NCBI GenBank assembly: GCA_051003795.1
Contig: JBPCKZ010000032.1
Coordinates: 1 to 14,327 of the forward strand
Source of the DNA: JALYXS01 sp051003795
Lineage (GTDB): Bacteria > Acidobacteriota > Terriglobia > Bryobacterales > Bryobacteraceae
DNA length: 14,327 nucleotides
Direction: 5' to 3'
In this document: positions 1 to 7,527 of the stretch, piece by piece
Layout: the number at the start of each line of letters is the position of its first letter
How positions within the stretch are numbered: position 1 is the first letter of the stretch
Position numbers and translations under genes: made by a program
Notes under the pieces: generated by a model
What the model saw: only the letters and a program-made list of their open reading frames with translations
What the model was told of the DNA's origin: nothing
The model's database searches: none

Positions 1-2182
1 GTCGATTCGGGGAAGCGGCCTTTCGCGGAGGAGGGAAAGCCGGTACCAGGAATTACCAGGCCGTTGTACAGGTCTCCCGAACCAGGAATCACCGCGCCCG
101 TCTTCGGGTCGATTTTGACGGCCTTGCTCGGGTCGTACAACACCGGTCGAAAACGGCTTGGTTGCGCCACAACGCGCTGTAGGGGATTATGACCGTGTAG
201 CGGAGACCCAAGTTGACGGTCAATTTCTCGTTGACCTTCCATGAATCCTGCGCGTAGGGTTCATAACTGCTGCCGCGGAAGACGGTATAGGCGCGCTGGC
301 CCAGTTCCGAATACGTATCGAACAGACCGAGCGCGGCGTTTGCGACCGCGTTGCCGCTAGTGGCCGGATTATTGGATCGGTTATCGGTAAACAAGAATTG
401 GCCGTTTTGGTTGTTCGTGCAAGTGGGGCACGAAGCTACGTTGATCTCGTCGTTATCGTTCTCCCCGGAGCGCTCGTAGTACATGCCAAACTTGAAAGTG
501 TGATTATTCTTTACCCAGGTCAAGCTGTCCGATATCGTATAGATCGGACCCGAGGAGTGCGAGGGGTATGGGCCGCCGGTGAGATCGTTGAAGCTTTGCA
601 CCTTCGCCGTCGGTATGCGGGTTGGAATCAACTTCCCATTCGGGAAAATATAGGGATAATTAATCCCCACGGTGGTGCGGTCCAGGAAGTGCGCTGTGTC
701 GACCGGGATGTAGACGTCGTCCAGACTGACAGTGGCTAGCGTCTCATTGATGACGTGTGGGCCGATGGTCCAAACGTAATCGAGCGAGTTGGTCTGGTTG
801 GGCCGGTTGAAAAACTTCGGCGTCTCGAGCGGCGTACCATCGAGCGGCTGGTACTCGAAGAACGAGTAGTTGTTGCGGCGAAACTGCAAGCGCTGATTAT
901 CGGTCACATTGATATCGACGGAGAGCGTGTCCTTGCGCTGATCCTGCGGGTGCGGCGCCGCGACGTAGAAGAACTGCTTCCCGTTGATGGGCGTGGCTTG
1001 ATTCGGAACCGGATAAGCCTTCAAAATGCCGAGACCGTTCGGGCTGAGCTGGCTTTGGGGGATCACGTTTCCGGGAAAGGGCTGGCCGGTTTTGGGATCG
1101 TTTATGATCACGGTCTTGCCGTAGTAAACGTTCGCGGGATTCAACAGCTCGCTGAAATTGCCCTGCCGCATTAAATTCGAGGGAACGGTCCAGCTCGTCG
1201 TATCCGTGAAGCGGTTTTTTACCCATTCCTGCCCGAAATACCAGAAATATTTGTTCTTGTCTTTATTGAACTTCCCTGGGATGTAGACCGGGCCGCCGAC
1301 GTTGTAACCGTACTGGTTATATCGAAACGCGGGAACGAAGTTGAATCCCGCCTGGTGGTTTCGCGTCCAGGTGTTCGCATTGAAGGCGTCATTGCGCAGA
1401 TAATCGTAGGCCGCGCCGTGAAAACTGCTGGAACCGCTCTTCGTAAGAACGCGAATCTGTGCGCCGGACGTTCGCCCGTATTCGGCGGCGTAGGACGCGG
1501 TGAGGATTTGAACTTCCTGCGTGGAATCCACGTCCGCCGAGCCAAGGCTAGTGCCATTGGAGCGCGTTCGCGTAGCGGGAGCGCCGTCGAATGTGATTAG
1601 GTTGTCGGGGTTGCGCGAGCCATTAAAATTCGAAGGCCCCTGGCTGAAGGCGAATGAATTGCCCGAGAGATTGCCTCCGCGAGCGCCAGGCACCAGCGAC
1701 GCCAAGCCCACGGGATTGCGGCCGTTCAATTCCAGGCCATCGATCTGTTCCCGCGAAATCAGGCTCTGCACGGATGCCGATTCCGTTTGCAGTGTCACCG
1801 TGTTCGCTGAAACTTCGACCGTCTCGCTGGCCGCTCCCACCGTCAAAAGCGCGTCGACTCCCAACGTGGCGCTGGGATCGAGCTTGTTGTTCGAGCTTTC
1901 GTATTTTTTGAAGCCCGGCGCTTCGACCGCAATGGAGTAGAGGCCCGGTGGAACGTTCGTGATGGCGTAGTAACCGGAATCGTTCGTCACGGCCTGCCGT
2001 TCGAGACCGGTTTGATTTTTGACCGTGACCTTGGCATTCGGAACGATGGCGCCAGAGGGATCCTTGGCGAATCCCTGGATCGAACCGAGGTCCGATTGCG
2101 CGAATGTGACGATGGAAAATACGAGAAGAAGCGCCGTCGCGAAAAACGACGGGGCCCATCTGGAGCAGGCGTGGCTTTTCAT
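1..2182 (-). CDS. TonB-dependent receptor, Oar-like, with N-terminal carboxypeptidase-regulatory domain (3' end outside window; apparent frameshift)
   Basis: This is an outer-membrane receptor of the Oar-like TonB-dependent family, typical of Acidobacteriota and roughly 1,000-1,200 residues long; substrate unknown. The start is the ATG at 2182, preceded by a GGGGGGA ribosome-binding site about 6 bases upstream; a TTG at 2197 would lie upstream of that site. A signal peptide (positive n-region, hydrophobic ATALLLVFSIV, cleavage near TFAQ) precedes a carboxypeptidase-regulatory-like beta-sandwich at about residues 32-95 (GSIQGFAKDPSGAIVPNAKV, NDSGYYAITNVPPGLY). A plug domain follows (ISREQIDGLELNGRNP, LASLVPGARGG), then the start of the barrel (RVLTKSGSSSFHGAAYDYLR). 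The reading frame breaks near 143-148: read straight through, it ends at 89 in a run of Arg/Cys/Thr unlike the family. Shifting one base restores PVLYDPSKAVKIDPKTGAVI and then PGSGDLYNGLVIPGTGFP, a family-typical stretch open to base 1. It is either a recent frameshift mutation or a sequencing error. It may be the last gene of the minus-strand block. Confidence 0.85.
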
Positions 2183-2272
2183 TTTTAATCCCCCCAAAAC
2201 TTAAACTACGAGCTAACCTAGGCGTCGTTATTTATATCACAACGTCGCATTCATTGGAAACAACCGTGGCGG
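2183..2272 (-). promoter_or_regulatory. Upstream region of the TonB-dependent receptor, possible weak promoter
   Basis: This 90-bp gap between the amidohydrolase stop and the receptor start is the most AT-rich gap on this strand. Read on the minus strand, it contains TATAAA (2236-2231), a good -10 match, with a poor -35 candidate TTCCAA 17 bp upstream (2259-2254), and then the GGGGGGA ribosome-binding site. I see no terminator hairpin with a T-run here. The receptor may therefore have its own promoter as well as read-through from upstream. The promoter call rests on the -10 match alone. Confidence 0.25.
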
Positions 2273-3238
2273 TTAGCGCGCGGGAGAGGGCTGGCTCGCA
2301 TCGCGTTTCACCCAGCGATACGCGGCAATTGAATTCTTCCAGAAATATTTTTCGGCCACGGCATGTCCTTTCGCCACGAAATATTCGCGAACGACATTGA
2401 GCACCTGCGCATACGGTCCCCACAGATCGCTGTTCGGCCAATCGCTGCCGTATAGCACCCGGTCCTCTCCGAAAACTCCGTAGAGTTCATCCAACCTCGC
2501 GCGATAGAAAGCGAGATCCAGGGGAACGCGTCCGTCCACGCGCCTTAGAACTTCGGACACTTTCAAGTAAACCTGGGGGCGTTTCCCCAGCTCTCGCAAA
2601 TCGGCATCGTAGGCCGCGCGCAAAGCCGGTTCGGCGGGGGGTTGCAGTTGGGGCAGGTGGTCGATCACGACCCGCAGATTGGGAACCCGATCCGTCAGGT
2701 GAACTACATCGAGAATCAGGGCTGGATCGGGATTCGCGGTGTCGAGTTCCAGTCCCGCGCCGGCGAGCGCCTTTAAGTCGGCCACGAACTCCGGCTTGGA
2801 TAATTCCGCGTGAAGACTTCTGTTCCACAGGTTGCCGTAACGGATGCCGCGAAACAGCGGATTGCGATGGAACCGTTCGAGCTGCTTGCGGAACTCCGGC
2901 TTTCCGGGCTCCAGGTCTCCGACGGTTCCGACGATGAGCGTATCTTTCGCGGCAATATCGAGAACCCACTGGTTGTCTTCGAGCCAGGGGCTGGCTTCCA
3001 CTTCGATCGCGCCCACAATGCCCAATGGCGCCGCGATCTTCCGGTAGCGGTCGGGCAATGCGGGCTTATACAACGCGGCGTTGCTCTTCTCCGGCCATGG
3101 GACGCCTCCGGGCCGCGTTGGATCGAAGAGATGGATATGCGTATCGATTATCGGGATGGAGGCCGGTTGCGGCGATGACTGCGCGGCGGCGTCCGCGAGA
3201 GCTGCCGCCGCAAGTCCTACAAATGTTCGTCGATGCAC
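2273..3238 (-). CDS. Exported amidohydrolase-2 family metal-dependent hydrolase (TIM barrel, lactonase-like)
   Basis: This is a 321-residue member of the Amidohydrolase_2 family (PF04909), the group that includes L-fuconolactonase-like and other lactone or carboxylate hydrolases. The substrate cannot be told from sequence. Metal-ligand motifs are in order: DTHIHLFD (D32, H34, H36), VVIDHLPQ (H194) and LYGSDWPNSD (D266). FRGIRYG and YLKVSE are also typical barrel-strand motifs. The N-terminus MHRRTFVGLAAAALADAAAQ resembles a twin-arginine signal (RRTF plus a short Ala-rich hydrophobic stretch), so the enzyme is probably exported folded with its metal. The start is GTG at 3238; no strong ribosome-binding site is visible. 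The length fits an intact gene. It lies 51 bp after the JmjC-type gene and 90 bp before the TonB receptor on the same strand, so co-transcription is plausible. Fold and export are well supported; the precise reaction is not. Confidence 0.85.
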   Translation of the reverse strand: MHRRTFVGLAAAALADAAAQSSPQPASIPIIDTHIHLFDPTRPGGVPWPEKSNAALYKPALPDRYRKIAAPLGIVGAIEVEASPWLEDNQWVLDIAAKDTLIVGTVGDLEPGKPEFRKQLERFHRNPLFRGIRYGNLWNRSLHAELSKPEFVADLKALAGAGLELDTANPDPALILDVVHLTDRVPNLRVVIDHLPQLQPPAEPALRAAYDADLRELGKRPQVYLKVSEVLRRVDGRVPLDLAFYRARLDELYGVFGEDRVLYGSDWPNSDLWGPYAQVLNVVREYFVAKGHAVAEKYFWKNSIAAYRWVKRDASQPSPAR

Positions 3239-3289
3239 GCTCGAATTGTATCGCGCGCGAACCGGCCGCGCCGGGTCCGCCTCCGTAAC

Positions 3290-4213
3290 CTATAATTTTT
3301 TCACGAACAAGCCCCATGCGGGCGCGGGCACCGCGCTCTTGACGCGCATCATGCCGCCCATCAACGATCGCTTGAGGGCATCCCGGCCCGGCGAAACTCC
3401 TGGAGGCGTGGGAGCCATCCCAAATTTCCTCATCAGGTAATTCGCGCGATATAAGTTGGCCCGCGCGGAATCGTGGAAACGGAAATTTACGCTTAACGTG
3501 ACGGAAATATTGCCGCCATTCTTCAGCCAATGCGGCGCATTTACCGGAACGTGTACCCCGCCCCCCGGCCCTAGACGATACGTCTCGGAACGGTCCTGGT
3601 ATTCCGGTTTGTAAATCCCGGCGTTAGTGTCCACGGCCCAGAACCGCTCGAGTTCCTGTTCCGGTACAACGTCGCGGTCGTTCTGATCGAAAACGTAAAT
3701 CTCCTTATCGCCGCGAATCTGCAAGATAAAGTTGCACTCGCTATCGATGTGGTAAGTGGTCACCCGGTGGGGCGACGTCACGAACACGATCGCGGTCTGG
3801 AATTTCATCTGTTTCTGAAACTCGCGGCCGGTCAGCTCGAGCAGATTCGCCATGCACCTTTCGAGCAGCTCCCGGTACTCCGGATCGCGCTCCGCTTTCT
3901 TCAGAATGATCCAGGCGCCGGCGCTCTCAATGCGGCGAATGCTCTCGTCCACCGGAAGCGCGCGAACCGAGGAAAGGTCCCAGCGCTGATCGACGCGAAC
4001 GTCTCCCAGATCGTAATAAAGATCTTCCGGACGGGAACTCGCGGTGTCTTGAGCCAGTTCGATCAAACGCGGCAATTGAAATAACGGATGATCGGAAAGG
4101 TTGTGGCGGACCGGAAAATGACGGCGGTTGAAGTTCAGTTGAAACGCTTCGGGATCGATCTCCATCGGCGGCTTTGCGGCGCGGAGGGACGCCGGTTCGG
4201 TACTCGTCTGCAT
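3290..4213 (-). CDS. JmjC/Cupin_8-type Fe(II)/2-oxoglutarate-dependent oxygenase, FIH-like
   Basis: This 307-residue cytoplasmic protein has a cupin (JmjC-like) core in its second half. TTYHIDSE supplies the HxD iron ligands (H155, D157). LQIRGDKEIYVFD follows, with K170 exactly 15 residues after the first His; from memory that is the same spacing as the 2-oxoglutarate-binding Lys after the iron His in human FIH. LGPGGGVHVPVNAPHWLKNG supplies the distal His (H228), followed by ISVTLSVNFRF, which resembles the closing strand of FIH. The full facial triad and co-substrate Lys are therefore present and an active hydroxylase is expected. The substrate (protein side chain or small molecule) is unknown. 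There is no signal peptide. Start ATG 4213 lacks an obvious ribosome-binding site; a second in-frame ATG at 4165 would also keep the core. It lies 57 bp downstream of mdtC and 51 bp upstream of the amidohydrolase. The family call is strong; FIH-likeness comes from my own motif alignment. Confidence 0.8.
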   Translation of the reverse strand: MQTSTEPASLRAAKPPMEIDPEAFQLNFNRRHFPVRHNLSDHPLFQLPRLIELAQDTASSRPEDLYYDLGDVRVDQRWDLSSVRALPVDESIRRIESAGAWIILKKAERDPEYRELLERCMANLLELTGREFQKQMKFQTAIVFVTSPHRVTTYHIDSECNFILQIRGDKEIYVFDQNDRDVVPEQELERFWAVDTNAGIYKPEYQDRSETYRLGPGGGVHVPVNAPHWLKNGGNISVTLSVNFRFHDSARANLYRANYLMRKFGMAPTPPGVSPGRDALKRSLMGGMMRVKSAVPAPAWGLFVKKL

Positions 4214-4270
4214 GCTTTGATTATTGAGTCGCCGGCGCGGCGAGGCAATGAATGCAAAGTTTTTCGGGTA

Positions 4271-7200
4271 CTAGGACGGAACCGAGCCCGCCGGAGCTTC
4301 CGGCAGGGCGCGCGGGGCTCTGCGCCCCAGCAATTTCTTCGACCAAAGCCGGAACCGGTCCAGATATAAATAAACTACCGGGGTCGTGTAGAGCGTCAGC
4401 ATCTGGCTCACCAGCAATCCGCCGACAATCGTGATTCCCAGTGGCCGCCGCAGCTCCGATCCGGTTCCCGTCCCCAGAGCCAGCGGCAGTCCGCCCAGCA
4501 TGGCCGCCATTGTGGTCATCATGATCGGGCGGAATCGCAATAAACACGCCTCATAGATGGCATCCCGCGAATTTTTTCCTTCCTGCCGCTCGGCCGCCAA
4601 CGCAAAATCGATCATCATGATCGCGTTCTTTTTCACGATCCCGATCAGCAGCACAATCCCGATCAGCGCGATCACGCTCAACTCCACATGGCACAGCAGC
4701 AGCGCGAGCAGCGCGCCCACGCCCGCAGAAGGCAGCGTCGACAAAATCGTGATCGGGTGAATGAAGCTCTCATAAAGAATCCCCAGGACGATGTAAACCG
4801 TGATCAACGCCGCGAGTATCAGAATCGGCTGATTAGCGAGCGACGATTGGAACACCTGCGCCGTTCCCGCGAAGCTCCCGGTTACGCTCGGCGGCATCCC
4901 AATCTCGCTTTCGGCTTCTTGAATCGCATCCACGGCTTCGCCCAGCGCGACTCCCAGTGCCAGATTGAACGATAAAGTAATCGCCGGGAATTGGCCCTGA
5001 TGATTCACCGCGAGCGTCGTGTTTGTCTGATCGAAATGCGCGAACTGGCTTAGCGGAACTTCGGCGCCCGTCGACGAACGTACATAAATCGATTTCAGCG
5101 CGTCGGGACTCAACTGATATTTCGGGTCGATCTCCATCACGACGTGATACTGATTGAGCGGCATATAAATCGTCGAAACCTGCCGCTGCCCGAAAGAATC
5201 GTAAAGGGTCTCGTCAATCGCCTGCGAAGAAAGCCCCAGGCGCGAGGCCGTGTCGCGGTCGATCACCAGCGACATTTGCAGCCCTTTGTTCTGCTGGTCG
5301 GTGTTGGCGTCCTTGATTTCGGGCAGCGTGCGAAGTTTCTCCAGCAGCCGTCCGGACCATTGATTCAAATCTTCGATCTTCTCGGCCCGAAGGGTGTACT
5401 GATATTGGGAACTGCTGCCGCGGCCACCCACGCGAACATCCTGCGCTGCCTGCAGGAACAGGGTTGCGCCGGGAATTCTGCCAAGCTTCCCGCGAAGCCG
5501 GTTGATCACCTGATCCGAACTGACGCCCCGCTGTTCGAGGGGCTTCAACTCGATGAACATGCGCCCGGTATTGGCGCTACCGCCGCCCGTGAATCCCACG
5601 ACGTTCTGCACGGCGGGATCGGCCTGAACGATGTTCAGGAACTGAACCAGCTTCTGCTCCATCGCCGGAAACGAAATATCCTGAGCGGCTTGCACGGCTC
5701 CCATCAACCGTCCCGTGTCCTGCTGCGGAAAAAAGCCCTTGGGCACGATTATGTAGAGGTAAACGTTCAGGCATATCGTCAGAAGCGTGACTGCCAGGGT
5801 GATCTGAGGATGCTCAAGAACGCGCGTCAGAGTTCGGCGGTAGAGGCTCAGCACAAAATCGAACACGCGTTCCCCGGCGTTGTAAAACCGGCCGTGCGCG
5901 CGGTCGTGCTCGGACCGCAAAAACCGCGCGCACATCATGGGCGTCGTCGTCAAAGAGACTACCAGAGACACCGCGATGGCGACCGCCAACGTGACCGCGA
6001 ATTCTCGAAATAGCCGGCCCACCACGCCGCCCATCAGCAGGATCGGGATAAAAACGGCGACCAGAGACGTACTCATCGAAAGTACGGTAAAGCCAATCTC
6101 CTTGGCACCCCGAAGCGCCGCCTGAAAAGGCGCGAGGCCTTGTTCCAGATAGCGCGCGATATTCTCGATCACCACGATTGCGTCGTCGACCACGAATCCC
6201 GTCGAGATCGTCAGGGCCATGAGCGAAAGGTTGTCGAGACTGTATCCGACCAGATACATGACCCCGAAAGTGCCGAGCAAGGATAACGGCACGGCGACGC
6301 TCGGAATGAGCGTGGCCCAGCCATTGCGGAGAAACAGGAACACGACCAGGATCACGAGCCCGATCGAGGCAAGCATGGTCATCTGAACGTCGTGGATTCC
6401 GGCCCGAATGGTGGTCGTCCGGTCGAGCACGATGGAGATCTTCATCGAGGGCGGAATCGAAGCTTGCAACCTGGGCAACAGGGCTTTCACGCGATCGACC
6501 GCATCGATCATATTCGCCGCGGGCTGGCGGAAAAGAATCAACAGCACGGCCGGCTTGCCGTTGGCGAACCCCGCGTTGCGGCGGTCTTCCATGCCGTCTT
6601 CCACGTCCGCCACGTCTTTCAGGCGAACGGCGGCGCCGTTGTGGTAAGCGACAATCAGATTGCGGTAAGGAGCGGCGGTCTTAAGCTGATCGGTGGCGTC
6701 GAGTTCCCAGGTCTCGTTCCCATCGTGTAGAAATCCTTTCGGCGCGTTGGCGTTGGCCGCCCCAAGGGCGTTCCGAACCGCGTCCGTGCCGACGCCGTAA
6801 CTGTTCAACACAAACGGATTCAGCGAAACCCGAACAGCGGGCCTGGCGCTGCCGCCCACCTGCGCCTGTCCGACGCCCGGCACCTGCGAAAGCTTTTGCG
6901 CGAGAATCGAATCCGCCGCGTCGTAAATCTGGCTCAGGTTGTAGCGATCCGAAGTGACCGCCAAAATCATAATGGGTGAATCGGCCGGATTCACCTTGCG
7001 ATATCGCGGATTGCTGGGCAGGTTAGCCGGCAATTGGCCGCGAGCCGCGTTGATGGCCGCTTGCACGTCGCGCGCCGCGCCATCGATGTCCCGGCTCAGG
7101 TCGAATTGCAGCGTGATCGAAGTGCTGCCCATGCCGCTCGACGACGTCATTTCGGTGACGCCGGCGATCTTTCCGAACTGGCGTTCGAGGGGCGTCGCCA

Positions 7201-7387
7201 CAGCCGAAGCCATGGTTTCCGGGCTGGCCCCGGGAAGTCCGGCGGATACGGAGATGGTGGGGAAATCGACTTGGGGCAGCGGCGCGACGGGGAGGAGCGT
7301 GTAGGCGATTCCGCCCGCGATGGCGAGTCCGGCCGTGAGCAGGGAAGTGGCGACGGGCCGCCTAATGAATGGCGCGGAGAGGCTCAT
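4271..7387 (-). CDS. mdtC: RND multidrug efflux pump subunit, MdtC-like
   Basis: This is a 1,038-residue inner-membrane proton-driven exporter of the RND (HAE-1) family, the second of two tandem pump subunits. Its N-terminus follows the E. coli MdtC pattern: RRPVATSLL, LPVAPLPQVDFPTISV, PGASPETMASAVATPLERQF, and then GAARDVQAAINAA. The proton-relay residues are in place: D401-D402 in TM4 (STGFVVDDAIVVIENIARY) and K920 in TM10 (GIVKKNAIMMIDFA). The C-terminal half repeats the fold, ending with GSELRRPLGITIVGGLLVSQ. The preferred start is ATG 7387, with AAGG a few bases upstream (7395-7392). The upstream in-frame GTG at 7408 lies inside the palindromic repeat and would add seven residues not seen in the family. 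Overall length matches MdtC (about 1,025). It would assemble with the MdtB-like protein and the adaptor encoded upstream. No outer-membrane channel gene is in the window. Orthology to mdtC is by resemblance and gene order. Confidence 0.93.
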   Translation of the reverse strand: MSLSAPFIRRPVATSLLTAGLAIAGGIAYTLLPVAPLPQVDFPTISVSAGLPGASPETMASAVATPLERQFGKIAGVTEMTSSSGMGSTSITLQFDLSRDIDGAARDVQAAINAARGQLPANLPSNPRYRKVNPADSPIMILAVTSDRYNLSQIYDAADSILAQKLSQVPGVGQAQVGGSARPAVRVSLNPFVLNSYGVGTDAVRNALGAANANAPKGFLHDGNETWELDATDQLKTAAPYRNLIVAYHNGAAVRLKDVADVEDGMEDRRNAGFANGKPAVLLILFRQPAANMIDAVDRVKALLPRLQASIPPSMKISIVLDRTTTIRAGIHDVQMTMLASIGLVILVVFLFLRNGWATLIPSVAVPLSLLGTFGVMYLVGYSLDNLSLMALTISTGFVVDDAIVVIENIARYLEQGLAPFQAALRGAKEIGFTVLSMSTSLVAVFIPILLMGGVVGRLFREFAVTLAVAIAVSLVVSLTTTPMMCARFLRSEHDRAHGRFYNAGERVFDFVLSLYRRTLTRVLEHPQITLAVTLLTICLNVYLYIIVPKGFFPQQDTGRLMGAVQAAQDISFPAMEQKLVQFLNIVQADPAVQNVVGFTGGGSANTGRMFIELKPLEQRGVSSDQVINRLRGKLGRIPGATLFLQAAQDVRVGGRGSSSQYQYTLRAEKIEDLNQWSGRLLEKLRTLPEIKDANTDQQNKGLQMSLVIDRDTASRLGLSSQAIDETLYDSFGQRQVSTIYMPLNQYHVVMEIDPKYQLSPDALKSIYVRSSTGAEVPLSQFAHFDQTNTTLAVNHQGQFPAITLSFNLALGVALGEAVDAIQEAESEIGMPPSVTGSFAGTAQVFQSSLANQPILILAALITVYIVLGILYESFIHPITILSTLPSAGVGALLALLLCHVELSVIALIGIVLLIGIVKKNAIMMIDFALAAERQEGKNSRDAIYEACLLRFRPIMMTTMAAMLGGLPLALGTGTGSELRRPLGITIVGGLLVSQMLTLYTTPVVYLYLDRFRLWSKKLLGRRAPRALPEAPAGSVPS

Positions 7388-7395
7388 GCCGCCTT

Positions 7396-7512
7396 GTGGC
7401 GCACGCACTCATGCGTGCCGTGTCCCCACTCATGGGGACACAGGGGTTTTTCATCTCCGAAAACAAGTGTCCACACGGGTGTGGACACGGCAGGCACGAG
7501 TGCCCGCGCCAC
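7396..7512. repeat. 117-bp nested palindromic (REP/BIME-like) element between mdtB and mdtC
   Basis: The element is bounded by perfect 7-bp inverted ends (GTGGCGC at 7396-7402, GCGCCAC at 7506-7512). It consists of two 46-bp arms that are inverted copies of each other (38 of 46 positions match by my count) around a 25-base centre (7442-7466). That centre itself contains a small TTTTC/GAAAA hairpin. Each arm folds into two hairpins. The outer ones are 7401-7418 and 7490-7507; the inner ones are 7420-7441 (arms GTGTCCCCA/TGGGGACAC) and 7467-7488 (arms GTGTCCACAC/GTGTGGACAC). Differences between the arms are often paired so that the stems are kept. It fills nearly the whole mdtB-mdtC gap and stops just before the mdtC ribosome-binding site. 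No transposase is associated. It is probably a non-autonomous interspersed repeat, and I recall similar sequences from acidobacterial genomes, but copy number cannot be seen here. Confidence 0.85.
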
Positions 7513-7527
7513 GAAATCATCCATACG

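Noticed and set aside
4229..4243. Perfect 6-bp inverted repeat (TCGCCG/CGGCGA, 3-base loop) between mdtC and the oxygenase gene, considered as a terminator
   Set aside because: The stem is short and no T-run follows on the minus strand, so intrinsic termination is not supported; it may be chance in GC-rich sequence.
7388..7408. Upstream GTG start for the mdtC-like gene at 7408
   Set aside because: It lies inside the palindromic repeat and adds MRAPQGG, absent from the family; ATG 7387 has AAGG just upstream and gives the family-typical N-terminus.
7396..7512. The four-hairpin element considered as a CRISPR array or an intrinsic terminator
   Set aside because: There are no regular direct repeats with unique spacers, and the hairpins are not followed by a T-run on the minus strand; a mosaic palindromic repeat fits better.
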